DNA of 64,000 nucleotides, taken from contig CANREM010000004.1 in assembly GCA_947629675.1 (NCBI GenBank), positions 36,949-100,948 of the forward strand, in the 5' to 3' direction. A program made the translations under genes and the position numbers. Below, one piece after another: positions 1-10,620 of this stretch. The DNA comes from an uncultured Clostridia bacterium. Lineage in GTDB: Bacteria; Bacillota; Clostridia; Christensenellales; Borkfalkiaceae. The notes beneath the pieces were generated by a model, which worked only from the letters and a program-made list of their open reading frames with translations, made no database searches and was not told the origin of the DNA. Within the stretch, counting starts at the first letter, position 1, and each line of letters opens with the position of its first letter.

Positions 1-1
1 C

Positions 2-250
2 ATCCTCGAGAACGTTACGGGCGGCGGCTCGGAGCCTACGAAGAAGGTACTCATGAGTGCCGTTGCGAACGCCGAACACAACCAGGGCATGGACAGGGAC
101 GACCTCTTCGTCGCCGAGTGCTATGCGAACGGCGGCACGAGCCTCAAGCGCATGCAGCCCGTCTCCAAGGGCAGAGGGCATGCGATCCTCAAGAGAACGA
201 GCCACATCACCGTCATTCTTGACGTGAAGAAAGCGGAGGGAGAACTGTAA
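2..250 (+). CDS. rplV: 50S ribosomal protein L22, C-terminal part (truncated by window start)
   Basis: Frame contains ..[54 protein letters not shown], typical L22 C-terminus; immediately upstream of rpsC. Confidence 0.93.
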   Translation: MLENVTGGGSEPTKKVLMSAVANAEHNQGMDRDDLFVAECYANGGTSLKRMQPVSKGRGHAILKRTSHITVILDVKKAEGEL

Positions 251-909
251 TGGGACAGAAAGTTAATCCTCATGGGCTCCGTGTCGGAGTCATCAAAGAT
301 TGGGATACACAGTGGTACGCCGACAAGAAGGAATTCGCGGCATATCTCAAGGAGGACCACACCGTCCGCACCTTCATCAAGAAGAAATACTATGCGGCGG
401 CCGTCTCCCGCATCCTCATCGAGAGGGCGGCGGGCAAGCTCGTCGTCACCATCCATACGGGCCGTCCCGGCGTTCTCATCGGGAAGGCAGGCGCGGAGAT
501 CGAGGTCATCAAGAAGGACCTTTCCAAGCTCGTCAAGGGCAAGCAGGTCATCATCAACGTCATTGAAGTCAGAAAGCCCGACGCGGACGCACAGCTCGTC
601 GCGGAGAACGTTGCCGCCCAGCTCGAGAAACGCACGTCCTTCAGAAGGGCGATGAAGCAGGCGATCGGCAAGACGATGCGCGCAGGCGTCAAGGGTGTGA
701 AGATGCAGGTCTCGGGCCGTCTCGACGGCCGTGAGATCGCGGGCACCGAACACTACAACGAGGGTTCCATCCCGCTTCAGACGCTGCGTGCCGACATCGA
801 CTACGGCTTTGCGGAAGCACACACAACGTTCGGCATGATCGGCGTAAAATGCTGGATCTACAAGGGCGACGTTCTGAAGGGTGCCAAGAAGCCGGAAGGA
901 GGCAAGTAA
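250..909 (+). CDS. rpsC: 30S ribosomal protein S3
   Basis: [29 protein letters not shown]; canonical S3 and synteny. Confidence 0.98.
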   Translation: MGQKVNPHGLRVGVIKDWDTQWYADKKEFAAYLKEDHTVRTFIKKKYYAAAVSRILIERAAGKLVVTIHTGRPGVLIGKAGAEIEVIKKDLSKLVKGKQVIINVIEVRKPDADAQLVAENVAAQLEKRTSFRRAMKQAIGKTMRAGVKGVKMQVSGRLDGREIAGTEHYNEGSIPLQTLRADIDYGFAEAHTTFGMIGVKCWIYKGDVLKGAKKPEGGK

Positions 910-1361
910 TGTTAATTCCCAAGAGAGTCAAGAGAAGAAAGCAGCACCGCGGCTCCCTGAAGGGCGCGGCGCATAAGGGAAACACGATCGCCTACGGCGA
1001 TTACGGCCTTGTCGCCGAAGAGGCGGGCTGGATCAAGTCCAACCAGATCGAGGCGGCCCGTATCGCAATGACGCGTTTCATCAAGCGCGGCGGGCAGGTA
1101 TGGATCGACATCTTCCCCCACAAGCCCATCACCCGTCACCCCGCCGAAGCCCGTATGGGTTCGGGAAAAGGTGCGGTGGAATTCTGGGTCGCCGTCGTCA
1201 AACCGGGCAGAGTGATGTTCGAGATGGCGGGCGTTCCCGAGGAGACGGCGCGCGAGGCAATGCGCCTTGCGGCCCACAAGCTCCCCGTCAAATGCAAGTT
1301 TATCAAGAAAGAGGCGGAAGTCCCCGCCGAAAATACGGAGAAGGGCGGTGAAGTGCGATGA
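909..1361 (+). CDS. rplP: 50S ribosomal protein L16
   Basis: [34 protein letters not shown]; start moved from ORF-track 849 to ATG at 909. Confidence 0.98.
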   Translation: MLIPKRVKRRKQHRGSLKGAAHKGNTIAYGDYGLVAEEAGWIKSNQIEAARIAMTRFIKRGGQVWIDIFPHKPITRHPAEARMGSGKGAVEFWVAVVKPGRVMFEMAGVPEETAREAMRLAAHKLPVKCKFIKKEAEVPAENTEKGGEVR

Positions 1362-1549
1362 AAAACGAATTCCACAACATGTCCGATGCCGAGCTGAATA
1401 CCAAACTTCAGGAACTCAAGAGCGAGCTATTCAATCTCCGCTTCCGTCATGCGAGCGGGCAGCTTGAGAATCCCGTGTCCATCAGGACCTGCAAGCGGGA
1501 TATCGCAAGGGTGAACACCGAGATCCGCGCGCGGCAGGCGAAGGCGTAA
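1358..1549 (+). CDS. rpmC: 50S ribosomal protein L29
   Basis: [39 protein letters not shown]; synteny. Confidence 0.97.
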   Translation: MKNEFHNMSDAELNTKLQELKSELFNLRFRHASGQLENPVSIRTCKRDIARVNTEIRARQAKA

Positions 1550-1561
1550 GGAGGCAGGAAC

Positions 1562-1816
1562 ATGGAAAGAAATCTGAGAAAAGAAAGAGTGGGCGTCGTC
1601 GTATCCGACAAGATGGATAAGACGGTCGTCGTCGCCGTGACGGACAAGCGCAAGCACCCCGTCTACAAAAAGACGATCACCCATACGAAGAAATTCAAGG
1701 CGCACGACGAACTCAATTCGTGCGGCGTTGGCGACAAGGTACGTATCGTCGAGACGCGCAAGCTCTCGAAGGATAAGAACTGGCGCGTTGCCGAGATCGT
1801 CGAGAAGGCGAAGTAA
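1562..1816 (+). CDS. rpsQ: 30S ribosomal protein S17
   Basis: [32 protein letters not shown]; synteny. Confidence 0.98.
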   Translation: MERNLRKERVGVVVSDKMDKTVVVAVTDKRKHPVYKKTITHTKKFKAHDELNSCGVGDKVRIVETRKLSKDKNWRVAEIVEKAK

Positions 1817-1834
1817 GGGAGGAGGATTAGATAT

Positions 1835-2203
1835 ATGATTCAACCTCAAACGAGACTGAAGGTCGCCGATAATTCGGGCGCGAAGGAGATCATGTGCATC
1901 CGCGTGCTGGGCGGCAGTTTCAGAAGAAGCGGAAATATCGGCGACGTCATCGTAGCCAGCGTCAAGACGGCCAACCCCGGCGGCGCGGTGAAGAAGGGCG
2001 AAGTCGTGAAGGCGGTCATCGTCAGGACATCGAAGGGCATCCGCAGGGCGGACGGCACTTTCATCCGGTTCGACGACAATGCGGCGGTCATCATCGACGC
2101 GCAGAAACAGCCCAAGGGCACGCGTATCTTTGGGCCGATCGCGAGAGAACTCAGAGAGAAGGATTACATGCGTATCATCTCTCTTGCTCCGGAGGTGCTG
2201 TGA
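1835..2203 (+). CDS. rplN: 50S ribosomal protein L14
   Basis: [28 protein letters not shown]; canonical L14. Confidence 0.98.
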   Translation: MIQPQTRLKVADNSGAKEIMCIRVLGGSFRRSGNIGDVIVASVKTANPGGAVKKGEVVKAVIVRTSKGIRRADGTFIRFDDNAAVIIDAQKQPKGTRIFGPIARELREKDYMRIISLAPEVL

Positions 2204-2206
2204 GCC

Positions 2207-2629
2207 ATGAAAGTCAAAGTTAACGATAATGTCCTCGTCATCACGGGCAAATATAAGGGCAAGCAGGGGAAGGTCTTAAAGACCGACCCGAAGAGCGAGA
2301 CGGTCATCGTCGAGGGCGTCAACATCGTGCATAAGCACGAGAAGGCGAGAAAATCGACGGATACCTCCCGCATCGTCACCGAAGAGGCACCCATCTCCGT
2401 CTCCAACGTGGAGGTGGTATGCGACAAGTGCGGCAAGGCGACGCGCGTCGGGCACGCCTTCGTAGACGGGAAGAAAGTCCGCGTCTGCAAGAAGTGCGGC
2501 GCAAGCCTCGACAAGGCATTTGCAAAGAAGCTCAAGGCCAAGACCGAAGAGACTGCGCAGGAAGAGGCACCCAAGAAGCGCGTCAGAAAGCGCAGCCAGA
2601 AGGCCGAGACCGAAGAGACGAAGGAATAA
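2207..2629 (+). CDS. rplX: 50S ribosomal protein L24 with CxxC pairs and charged C-terminal extension
   Basis: MKVKVNDNVLVITGKYKGKQGKVLK..CDKCGKATRVGHAFVDGKKVRVCKKCG, then Lys/Glu-rich tail. Confidence 0.97.
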   Translation: MKVKVNDNVLVITGKYKGKQGKVLKTDPKSETVIVEGVNIVHKHEKARKSTDTSRIVTEEAPISVSNVEVVCDKCGKATRVGHAFVDGKKVRVCKKCGASLDKAFAKKLKAKTEETAQEEAPKKRVRKRSQKAETEETKE

Positions 2630-2644
2630 GGGGGGAGGTGTAAC

Positions 2645-3247
2645 ATGGCAGAAAAGAAAACCGCAAAGAAGACAGCCGCTCCCGAGAAGGCGGCAGCCCC
2701 CATGGAAAAGAGCAGGGTCCGCGTTTTTTACGAGACAGAGGTCGTCCCCGCACTCATCAAGAAGTTCGGCTACACCTCCGTCATGCAGGTACCCAAGCTC
2801 GAGAAGATCGTCATCAACACGGGCCTCGGCGACATCAAGGACAACCAGAAGTCCATGCAGACGGTAGAGAAGGAACTTGCGCAGATCACAGGCCAGAAGC
2901 CCATCTACCGCAAGGCGACAAAGTCGGTCGCAAACTTCAAGCTCCGCGAGGGCATGAACATCGGCCTCAAGGTCACCCTCCGCGGCCGCAGGATGTACGA
3001 TTTCTTCGATAAGCTCGTCTCCATCGCCCTTCCCCGCGTGCGCGACTTCCGCGGCGTGTCGGATAAGGCGTTCGACGGCAGAGGGAACTACGCCCTCGGG
3101 CTGAAGGAACAGCTCATCTTCCCCGAGATCACCTACGATCAGGTCGAGAAGATCAGGGGGATGGACGTCGCCATCGTCACGACGGCGAAGACGGACGAAG
3201 AGGCAAAAGAGCTTCTCGCGATGCTCGGGATGCCCTTCAAGAAGTAA
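2645..3247 (+). CDS. rplE: 50S ribosomal protein L5 with N-terminal Lys/Ala-rich extension
   Basis: [19 protein letters not shown] + canonical L5 ([14 protein letters not shown]...[21 protein letters not shown]). Confidence 0.97.
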   Translation: MAEKKTAKKTAAPEKAAAPMEKSRVRVFYETEVVPALIKKFGYTSVMQVPKLEKIVINTGLGDIKDNQKSMQTVEKELAQITGQKPIYRKATKSVANFKLREGMNIGLKVTLRGRRMYDFFDKLVSIALPRVRDFRGVSDKAFDGRGNYALGLKEQLIFPEITYDQVEKIRGMDVAIVTTAKTDEEAKELLAMLGMPFKK

Positions 3248-3259
3248 GGAGAAGACGAC

Positions 3260-3445
3260 ATGGCTAAGAAATCAATGATCAATAAACAGCAGAAAACACC
3301 GAAGTTCTCGACGCGCGCATACACGCGCTGCTCGATCTGCGGCAGACCGCACGCCGTACTCAGGAAGTATGGCATTTGCCGTATCTGCTTCAGAGAGCTG
3401 GCCTACAAGGGCCAGATCCCGGGCGTGAGAAAGGCGAGCTGGTAA
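3260..3445 (+). CDS. rpsZ: 30S ribosomal protein S14 type Z (zinc-binding)
   Basis: 61 aa, [24 protein letters not shown]. Confidence 0.97.
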   Translation: MAKKSMINKQQKTPKFSTRAYTRCSICGRPHAVLRKYGICRICFRELAYKGQIPGVRKASW

Positions 3446-3456
3446 GGAGGCATGAA

Positions 3457-3846
3457 ATGACAGATCCCATCGCAGATATGCTCACAAGAATGAGAAATGC
3501 ACTCACCGTCCGCAAGGAGAAGGTGGAGGTCCCCGCTTCCAACATGAAGAAGGAGATCGCCCGCATCCTTTTGGAGGAAGGTTATGTCTCCGCCGTTGAC
3601 TTCGTCGAGAACGAACACGAAGGCGTCATCGTCATCACGCTCAAGTACGCGGGCGGCAAGTCGGTCATCGGGGGGCTTCAGCGCGTCTCCAAGCCCGGCC
3701 TCCGCAGCTACACGGGTGCGAAGAACATGCCCAAGGTCCTCGAGGGATACGGCATCGCCATCATCTCCACGAACAAGGGCATCATGACGGACAAGAAGGC
3801 CAAGGCACTCGGTGTCGGCGGCGAAGTACTTTGCTACGTCTATTAA
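3457..3846 (+). CDS. rpsH: 30S ribosomal protein S8
   Basis: [28 protein letters not shown]; start moved to ATG 3457 after AAGGAGG. Confidence 0.98.
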   Translation: MTDPIADMLTRMRNALTVRKEKVEVPASNMKKEIARILLEEGYVSAVDFVENEHEGVIVITLKYAGGKSVIGGLQRVSKPGLRSYTGAKNMPKVLEGYGIAIISTNKGIMTDKKAKALGVGGEVLCYVY

Positions 3847-3858
3847 GGAGGGAACAAG

Positions 3859-4407
3859 ATGTCGAGGATCGGTAAAAAGGTAATCGCAGTTCCCGCGGGC
3901 GTCGCTGTGGAATTCAAAGACAAGGTCGTCACCGTCAAGGGTCCCAAGGGGACGCTCTCGCGCGAAGTGAAGGGCAACATCGACGTCAAGGTCGATGGCG
4001 CGGAAGTTCACATTCTCGCGGGCGACGAAGAGAAGCAGACCAATGCCTTCCACGGGTTATACCGCGCGCTCATCGCCGACATGGTGAAGGGCGTCTCCGA
4101 GGGCTTCACAAAGGCACTCGAAATAAAGGGCGTCGGCTGGAAGGGCCAGATGCAGGGAACGAAGCTCGTTCTCAATGTCGGTTATTCCCACCCCGTCGAG
4201 TTCGTACAGCCCGAGGGCATCAAGCTCGAATGCCCCACTCCCACGGACATCACCGTCACGGGGATCGACAAGGTGCTTGTCGGTCAGGTCGCGGCGGATC
4301 TCCGTTCGGTGCGCATCCCCGAACCCTACCATGGGTACGGCATCCGCTACAAGGGCGAGCATGTCGAACACAAGGAAGGCAAGACTTCGGGCAAGGGTAA
4401 GAAGTAA
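3859..4407 (+). CDS. rplF: 50S ribosomal protein L6
   Basis: [37 protein letters not shown]. Confidence 0.98.
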   Translation: MSRIGKKVIAVPAGVAVEFKDKVVTVKGPKGTLSREVKGNIDVKVDGAEVHILAGDEEKQTNAFHGLYRALIADMVKGVSEGFTKALEIKGVGWKGQMQGTKLVLNVGYSHPVEFVQPEGIKLECPTPTDITVTGIDKVLVGQVAADLRSVRIPEPYHGYGIRYKGEHVEHKEGKTSGKGKK

Positions 4408-4420
4408 AGGAGCGTGGACT

Positions 4421-4789
4421 ATGATAACAAGAATCGATAAAAATGCGGTGAGACAACGCCGCCATGCACGCGTCAGGAAAACGCTTTCGGGTACCCCCGA
4501 ATGCCCTCGCCTGAGCGTCTACAGAAGCACAAAGAACATCTATGTGCAATTCATCGACGATGTGAACGGCGTTACACTTGCATCCGCTTCCACCCTTGAG
4601 AGCGCGGTCGCGGGCGAGGTCGCCGGCAAGAACAAGACGGAAGCGGCGAAGATCGTCGGCAAGATCGCGGCAGAGCGCGCGAAGGCCAAGGGGATCGAGA
4701 CAGTCGTGTTCGACAGGGGCGGCTACAACTACACGGGGCGCGTCCGCGCGCTTGCAGACGGCGCACGTGAAGCCGGGCTGAATTTCTGA
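4421..4789 (+). CDS. rplR: 50S ribosomal protein L18
   Basis: [43 protein letters not shown]; start moved to ATG 4421. Confidence 0.98.
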   Translation: MITRIDKNAVRQRRHARVRKTLSGTPECPRLSVYRSTKNIYVQFIDDVNGVTLASASTLESAVAGEVAGKNKTEAAKIVGKIAAERAKAKGIETVVFDRGGYNYTGRVRALADGAREAGLNF

Positions 4790-4800
4790 GGAGGCATAAA

Positions 4801-5319
4801 ATGGCAAGAGAAAACAGACCTCAAAGAAGACAGGAAGAAAACGACGGCCTCATCAAAAAGACCATCCAGATCAACCGCGTATCCAAGACGGTGAAGGGCG
4901 GCAAGAATATGCGTTTCGCCGCGCTCGTCGTCGTGGGCGACGGGAACGGAAAGGTCGGCTACGGCATGGGGAAATCCAAGGAAGTTCCCGAGGCGATCGA
5001 GAAGGCGACGCAGGCTGCGAAGAAGAGCATGATCAACGTCTCCATCGTGAATACGACCATCCCGCACGAAGTCGTCGGCAAGTTCGGCAGGGGCGCAGTC
5101 CTGATGCTCCCCGCTGCCGAAGGTACGGGCGTCATCGCGGGCGGTCCCGTGCGTGCAGTCATGGAGGCCGCAGGCATCAAGAACATCAGAACGAAGTCTC
5201 ACGGCACGCAGAACCCGATCAACTGCATCAAAGCAACGGTCGCGGGGCTTGCGTCCCTCAAGACCGCCGAAGAATTTGCGGCACTTCGCGGCAAGACCGT
5301 CGAAGAGATCGTGGGCTGA
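4801..5319 (+). CDS. rpsE: 30S ribosomal protein S5
   Basis: [40 protein letters not shown]. Confidence 0.98.
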   Translation: MARENRPQRRQEENDGLIKKTIQINRVSKTVKGGKNMRFAALVVVGDGNGKVGYGMGKSKEVPEAIEKATQAAKKSMINVSIVNTTIPHEVVGKFGRGAVLMLPAAEGTGVIAGGPVRAVMEAAGIKNIRTKSHGTQNPINCIKATVAGLASLKTAEEFAALRGKTVEEIVG

Positions 5320-5332
5320 AAGGAGGCAGGAA

Positions 5333-5509
5333 ATGATCAAAGTTACGCTTACAAAAAGCCCCATCGGTGAGGTGAAAGCCGTCAAGGCGACCGTCGCCGC
5401 GCTCGGCCTCAAGAAGCTCAATTCCACCAACACCTTCGAAAAGGACAGCCCCACCCTTCAGGGTCAGCTCAAGAAAGTGGCGCACCTCGTGAAGGTCGAG
5501 GTCATTTAA
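5333..5509 (+). CDS. rpmD: 50S ribosomal protein L30
   Basis: [30 protein letters not shown]; start moved to ATG 5333. Confidence 0.97.
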   Translation: MIKVTLTKSPIGEVKAVKATVAALGLKKLNSTNTFEKDSPTLQGQLKKVAHLVKVEVI

Positions 5510-5523
5510 GGAGACGGCAAGTT

Positions 5524-5973
5524 ATGAGAATCGATACGTTATCTCCCGCAGAGGGAGCGAGAACTACGAAAAAACGCCTTGGCCGCGGCATCGGCTCCGG
5601 GCTCGGTAAGACGAGCGGAAAGGGCCATAAGGGCCAGTGGGCGCGTTCGGGCGGCGGCGTCCGTCCGGGCTTCGAGGGCGGCCAGATGCCGCTCGCACGC
5701 AGGATCCCCAAGCGCGGTTTCCACAACAAGTGGGGGAAGGACTATATGATCGTCAATCTCTCCGCTTTGAACGCCCTTCCCGCGGGCACGGTCGTGGATT
5801 ACGGCTTTGTCGTCGAGAACGGCCTTGCAAAGGAAGTGAAGAACAACGTCGGGCTGAAAGTCCTCGGCGGCGGGAAGCTGGAAGTCGCGCTCACCGTGAA
5901 AGCTGCAAAGTTTTCCGAGACTGCCAAGGCGGCGATCGAAGCCGCGGGCGGCACGGCGGAAGTCATCGAATGA
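5524..5973 (+). CDS. rplO: 50S ribosomal protein L15
   Basis: [47 protein letters not shown]. Confidence 0.98.
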   Translation: MRIDTLSPAEGARTTKKRLGRGIGSGLGKTSGKGHKGQWARSGGGVRPGFEGGQMPLARRIPKRGFHNKWGKDYMIVNLSALNALPAGTVVDYGFVVENGLAKEVKNNVGLKVLGGGKLEVALTVKAAKFSETAKAAIEAAGGTAEVIE

Positions 5974-6014
5974 CGCTCCGCGGGGCATTTATGCGCGCAT
6001 GAAAGGAGTGAATT

Positions 6015-7331
6015 ATGTTTGAAACCATCAAAAACGCCTTTCGCAATAAAGACATCAGGAAGAAGTTGCTTCTGACCCTTCTCATCCTCTTCATCTTCCG
6101 TCTCGGGTGCTACATCCCCGTACCCGGAATGTTGAGGGCGGAATTCGGCAAAGCGATCCAGGGCAACGCCTTTCTGGAACTCATGAGCGGCATCACGGGC
6201 AATGCGCTCGCGAACGGCACGCTCTTTGCGCTCGGCATCGGACCGTACATCAACGCGTCCATTATCATCCAGCTGCTCACGGTGGGTATCCCCTACCTTG
6301 AGAGGCTCTCCAAACAGGGAGAAGAGGGCAGGAAGAAGATCACGTTCTACACGAGGATCCTCACCATCATCCTCGCGATCGTGCAGTCCGTCGGTATCAT
6401 CGTCAACTTCGCGACCCAGCAGGACGCGCTCGACACCTCTGCATTCTACAATTCGACGTGGTTCACGGGCGTCTATATGACGATCGTCTACACGGCAGGC
6501 GCGATGCTCGTCATGTGGCTCGGCGAACGCATCACCGACTACGGCATCGGCAACGGGATCTCGATGATCATCTTCATCGGTATCCTCTCGACGGGCGGTA
6601 TCTCCATCGTCAGCGAGTTCAGGAACCTCTTCGCCGGGAACCTCAACAGCCTTCTCTCCATCGGGCTTTTCATCGTCATCACAGTCCTTCTGTTCTTCTT
6701 CATCGTCTATGTCGATCTGGCAGAGCGGAAGATCCCCGTGCAGTATGCAAAGCAGGTGCGCGGGACCAAGATGTATGGCGGGCAGAGCAGCGTCATCCCC
6801 ATGAAGATCACGGGAAGCGGCGTCATGCCTCTCATCTTCGCATTCGCGATCCTTTCCTTCCCGTCCATGATCATCAGCTTCTTTGTGCCGCAGTCCAACC
6901 CTGCGCATCAGAGGCTTGCGATCTGGTTCTCGGGCAATTCGCCGATGTGGTACGGCCGCGTCATCTATTCCGTGGCTCTCTGCCTTCTCATCTTCGCATT
7001 TGCATTCTTCTATGCGCAGATGGAATTCAATCCCGACGATGTGGCCAAGCAGATCCAGAGCAACGGCGGCTTCATCCAGGGCATCCGTCCCGGCAAGCCG
7101 ACCGCTCAATACCTCAAGAAGATCAACAAGCGCATTACGCTCTTCGGCGCGATCTTCCTCACCCTCCTCGCCTTCATCCCCTCGATCGCGTTCAGCTGGA
7201 CGGGCAGTGCAAGCCTCGTCAACGTGTTCTCCACGACGGGTATCCTCATTGTCGTCTCCGTCGCGCTCGAGTTTGATAAGCAGCTTCAATCGCAGATCAT
7301 GATGAAGACTTACAAGGGCTTCTTGAAGTAA
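6015..7331 (+). CDS. secY: Preprotein translocase subunit SecY
   Basis: Polytopic 438 aa; FETIKNAFRNKDIRKKLLLTLLILFIFRLGCYIPVPGM; synteny. Confidence 0.98.
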   Translation: MFETIKNAFRNKDIRKKLLLTLLILFIFRLGCYIPVPGMLRAEFGKAIQGNAFLELMSGITGNALANGTLFALGIGPYINASIIIQLLTVGIPYLERLSKQGEEGRKKITFYTRILTIILAIVQSVGIIVNFATQQDALDTSAFYNSTWFTGVYMTIVYTAGAMLVMWLGERITDYGIGNGISMIIFIGILSTGGISIVSEFRNLFAGNLNSLLSIGLFIVITVLLFFFIVYVDLAERKIPVQYAKQVRGTKMYGGQSSVIPMKITGSGVMPLIFAFAILSFPSMIISFFVPQSNPAHQRLAIWFSGNSPMWYGRVIYSVALCLLIFAFAFFYAQMEFNPDDVAKQIQSNGGFIQGIRPGKPTAQYLKKINKRITLFGAIFLTLLAFIPSIAFSWTGSASLVNVFSTTGILIVVSVALEFDKQLQSQIMMKTYKGFLK

Positions 7332-7493
7332 ACGAAACGCGTATAAGCTTCGCAATGCTTCGTCGAAGATGCGCTTTCCTTGGTCACGTACGAAAGAGTA
7401 CGCTCCCTGCGGAAATGCTCCTTCTCCTCGCCTTGTTTGCTTCTCCGCGTTTTAACGAAACCAATAACGGGTAATAAACCGCATTGGTCAACC

Positions 7494-7617
7494 CGCGTCA
7501 TCCTGAGCGGAGGCGAAGCCGAAGTCGAAGGATCCCGAATTACGAAGTCCGATGGGTACTCGCGTCATCCTGAGCGGAGGCGAAGCCGAAGTCGAAGGAT
7601 CCTGAATTACGAAGTCC
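7494..7617 (+). repeat. Two tandem copies (67-bp period) of dispersed CGCGTCATCCTGAGCG..CGAAGGATCC element
   Basis: CGCGTCATCCTGAGCGGAGGCGAAGCCGAAGTCGAAGGATCC(C/T)GAATTACGAAGTCC at 7494 and again at 7561. Confidence 0.95.
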
Positions 7618-7647
7618 CACCCACTCCCCATAAATAAGAGGTTGTGT

Positions 7648-8295
7648 ATGAATTTGATCCTTCTTGGCGCACCGGGTGCCGGCAAGGGTACGCAAGCCAC
7701 CAAGATCTCCGCTCGTTACGGGATCGTCCATATTTCCACGGGGGACATCTTCCGTGCGAATATCAAGAACGGGACCGAGATCGGCAAACTCGCCAAGTCC
7801 TATACGGATGCGGGCGAGCTTGTGCCCGACTCCGTCACCTGTGAGATCGTCAAAGACCGTCTCACGTGGGCGGATATCAAGGAGGGCAACGGCTATCTTT
7901 TAGACGGCTTCCCCCGCAATCTCTTTCAGGCGGAGGCACTCGACACGTTCGCCCATATCGACGGCGTCGTCAACATCAACATCGACCAGGCACTCCTTCT
8001 CGATCGCCTCTGCGGGAGAAGGGTGTGCAAGGAATGCGGCGAGAGCTACCACGTCTCCACCCTGAACGGCGTGACGACGTGCGCCCGCTGCGGCGGGGAA
8101 CTCTACCGCCGCAAGGACGACAATCCCGAGACCGTGCAGAGCCGCCTGAACGTCTACAACGAGCAGACGGCACCGCTCATCGATTACTACACGAAGAAGG
8201 GCATCATCCTCAATTTCACGGGCAGCGAGGCTCCTGCGGAAGTGCTGTTCGATGAGATCAAGGCCGTCCTCGACCCGCTCTCCCAAAAGTCATGA
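7648..8295 (+). CDS. adk: Adenylate kinase (zinc LID type)
   Basis: MNLILLGAPGAGKGTQA; LID CGRRVCKECGESYHV..CARCGGELYRRKDDN; ATG at 7648. Confidence 0.98.
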   Translation: MNLILLGAPGAGKGTQATKISARYGIVHISTGDIFRANIKNGTEIGKLAKSYTDAGELVPDSVTCEIVKDRLTWADIKEGNGYLLDGFPRNLFQAEALDTFAHIDGVVNINIDQALLLDRLCGRRVCKECGESYHVSTLNGVTTCARCGGELYRRKDDNPETVQSRLNVYNEQTAPLIDYYTKKGIILNFTGSEAPAEVLFDEIKAVLDPLSQKS

Positions 8296-9035
8296 TCTTC
8301 GTCAAGAGTGAAGAGGAGATCGCGCTCATGCGCGAGCCGAACGCCGTCGTCCGCGACTGTCTCAAATATGTCGGGCAGCACATCTGTGCGGGGATGACGA
8401 CGAAGGAAGTGGATGCCCTCGTCTATGATTTCATCAAGGCGAGCGGGGCGGAGCCTTCCTGCCTCGGCTACTACGGCTATCCCGCTTCGGCGTGCGTCTC
8501 CGTGAACGAAGTCGTCGTCCACGGGATCCCCGACGATAGGGTCATCGAAGAGGGCGACATCGTCAGCGTCGATCTGTGTGCCTACAAGAACGGCTTCCAC
8601 GGCGACGGCGCGAGAACGTTCTGCATCGGCGAAGTCAGTCCCGAGAAGAAAAAGCTCGTCCGGGTCACGGAGGAATGTTTCTTCAAGGCGATCGAAGGGC
8701 TAAAGGCGGGCACGCCGCTTTTCGACATCGGCTACAGGGTACAGACCCATGCCGAGGGGAACGGCTTCTCCGTCATCCGTGCCTACACGGGGCACGGCAT
8801 CGGGAGGGAGATGCACGAAGATCCCTCCGTCCCCAACTACGGCAAGCGGGGCACGGGCATGCGCCTCCCTGCGGGAGCGGTCATCTGCATCGAGCCGATG
8901 ATCGCGGCGGGGACCTTCAAGGTAAAGACACTATCCGACGGCTGGACGGCCGTTACCCTCGATAAAAGGCCTGCGGCACACTACGAAAATACCGTCGTGA
9001 TCCGCGATGACGGCGTTGAGATTCTCACCCTCTGA
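8292..9035 (+). CDS. map: Methionine aminopeptidase type I
   Basis: [56 protein letters not shown]. Confidence 0.97.
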   Translation: MIFVKSEEEIALMREPNAVVRDCLKYVGQHICAGMTTKEVDALVYDFIKASGAEPSCLGYYGYPASACVSVNEVVVHGIPDDRVIEEGDIVSVDLCAYKNGFHGDGARTFCIGEVSPEKKKLVRVTEECFFKAIEGLKAGTPLFDIGYRVQTHAEGNGFSVIRAYTGHGIGREMHEDPSVPNYGKRGTGMRLPAGAVICIEPMIAAGTFKVKTLSDGWTAVTLDKRPAAHYENTVVIRDDGVEILTL

Positions 9036-9054
9036 GGGTGAAAGGAGAGTAAGA

Positions 9055-9276
9055 ATGTCGAAAGACGACGTGATCGAAACAGAGGGCAGAGTCATCGAGG
9101 CACTCCCCAACGCCAACTTCAAAGTGCGCCTTGCCAACGGGCATGTGATCACCGCATATATCTCGGGCAAGCTCCGCATGAATTACATCAGGATCATCGA
9201 AGGGGACGCAGTCAAGCTCGAGATGAGCCCGTACGACCTCACCAAGGGCCGCATCACCTGGAGAAGTAAAAACTAA
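9055..9276 (+). CDS. infA: Translation initiation factor IF-1
   Basis: [47 protein letters not shown]; start moved to ATG 9055. Confidence 0.98.
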   Translation: MSKDDVIETEGRVIEALPNANFKVRLANGHVITAYISGKLRMNYIRIIEGDAVKLEMSPYDLTKGRITWRSKN

Positions 9277-9299
9277 CCGCGCCGATTCGATTGTTCGAT

Positions 9300-9420
9300 C
9301 CCGTGCTGTCCCTGAAAGGGAAAGTACCCGCGAAGCGGGGGAAAGGGTTAAAAACCCCTCTGTCACTACGTGACATCTCCCCTTGCAGGGGCGACAAGAA
9401 CGCGCGTGTGTCCCACCCAC
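9300..9420. repeat. REP-like hairpin repeat block in infA-rpmJ intergenic region
   Basis: CCCTGAAAGGG, CCCGCGAAGCGGG, TGTCACTACGTGACA, CCCCTTGCAGGGG short palindromes; related to blocks at 15440-15560, 26815-26890 and 63590-63920. Confidence 0.7.
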
Positions 9421-9444
9421 CAACATTAAAACGAGGTAACGAAA

Positions 9445-9561
9445 ATGAAAGTCAGACCTTCCGTAAAACCCATGTGCGACAAGTGCAAGGTCATCAAGAG
9501 AAACGGCAAAGTTATGGTGATCTGCTCGAAAAATAAGAGCCATAAGCAAAGACAGGGCTAA
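9445..9561 (+). CDS. rpmJ: 50S ribosomal protein L36 (38 aa; missed by ORF track)
   Basis: ATG at 9445: [38 protein letters not shown]. Confidence 0.98.
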   Translation: MKVRPSVKPMCDKCKVIKRNGKVMVICSKNKSHKQRQG

Positions 9562-9567
9562 AATCAG

Positions 9568-9596
9568 TTGACAAAATATCAAGGGCATGGTATAAT
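9568..9596 (+). promoter_or_regulatory. sigA-type promoter upstream of rpsM
   Basis: TTGACA (9568-9573) - 17 nt - TATAAT (9591-9596). Confidence 0.85.
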
Positions 9597-9602
9597 TTTC
9601 TG

Positions 9603-9828
9603 TGGTTTTTTCCGAAAAGCCGCCGAAAACGCATAAGACAAGCCGAGGTTCCGCAAAAAGCGTTGCGGAAAGTCGGCTTATTCTGCGCATTAATGGCCCG
9701 AATGCGGCAATGCGAATTGCCGGAATTTGAAAATGACCGTCCCGGCGGGAAGCGCATTTTCCACTGCGCCGCCGCGGGAGCGGAGTGAATAGAAATATTT
9801 TACCGAAATCACGGAGGTTACAAAGTAC
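9603..9828 (+). promoter_or_regulatory. Structured ~225-nt 5' leader before rpsM (candidate r-protein leader RNA)
   Basis: Hairpin AAGCCGA-GG-TTCCGCAA-aaagcg-TTGCGGAA-AG-TCGGCTT (9640-9679), GGCAA/TTGCC hairpin, further complementary segments. Confidence 0.55.
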
Positions 9829-10197
9829 ATGGCACGTATTGCCGGTGTGGATTTACCGAGAGAGAAGCGGGTCGAGATCGGCCTCACTTATATCTACGGG
9901 ATCGGACTTGCGACATCCCGCCAGATCCTTTCCGCTACGGGGATCGATCCCGATACGCGGGTCAAGGATCTCGACGAGACCGCAGTGTCCAAGTTAAGAG
10001 AATATATCGATCACAACCTCACGGTCGAGGGTGAGCTGAGGGGCCAGACCAGCCTCAACATCAAGCGGCTCATGGAGATCGGGTGCTATCGCGGGGTTCG
10101 CCACAGAAAGGGCCTTCCCGTCCGCGGCCAGAGCACGAAGCGCAACGCGAGAACGCGCAAGGGTCCTCGCCGTACCGTCGCGAACAAGAAGAAGTAA
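9829..10197 (+). CDS. rpsM: 30S ribosomal protein S13
   Basis: [34 protein letters not shown]. Confidence 0.98.
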   Translation: MARIAGVDLPREKRVEIGLTYIYGIGLATSRQILSATGIDPDTRVKDLDETAVSKLREYIDHNLTVEGELRGQTSLNIKRLMEIGCYRGVRHRKGLPVRGQSTKRNARTRKGPRRTVANKKK

Positions 10198-10209
10198 GGA
10201 GAGCGAAAT

Positions 10210-10608
10210 ATGGCAGGTCAGAAGAGAACAGTCGCTTCGCGTAAGAGAAGAGAACTCAAAAAGGTGGACAAGGGTCAGGTCCATATCCAATCCACCTTCA
10301 ACAATACCCTCGTCACATTTACCGATCTGAACGGCAACGCCATCAGCTGGTCGAGCGCAGGCTCCCTCGGATTCAAAGGTTCGAGGAAGGGCACCCCGTT
10401 TGCGGCACAGATGGCCACGGAGACGGCGGCAAAGGCCGCGAAGGAACACGGGCTTCGCAGCGTAGAAGTGTATGTGAAAGGCCCCGGCGCAGGCAGGGAA
10501 TCCGCGATCCGCGCCCTTGCGAATTGCGAGCTTGAGGTCACGCTCATTTCCGACGTTTCCCCGATCGCGCACAACGGATGCCGTCCGCCCAAGCGCAGAA
10601 GAGTTTAA
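10210..10608 (+). CDS. rpsK: 30S ribosomal protein S11
   Basis: [48 protein letters not shown]. Confidence 0.98.
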   Translation: MAGQKRTVASRKRRELKKVDKGQVHIQSTFNNTLVTFTDLNGNAISWSSAGSLGFKGSRKGTPFAAQMATETAAKAAKEHGLRSVEVYVKGPGAGRESAIRALANCELEVTLISDVSPIAHNGCRPPKRRRV

Positions 10609-10620
10609 GGAGGGTAGAAA

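Noticed and set aside
5799-7355. 518-aa minus-strand ORF
   Set aside because: Antisense to rplO/secY; highly charged mirror-frame translation.
7380-7731. Small ORFs in the secY-adk gap
   Set aside because: Translations of the tandem CGCGTCATCCTGAGCG repeats.
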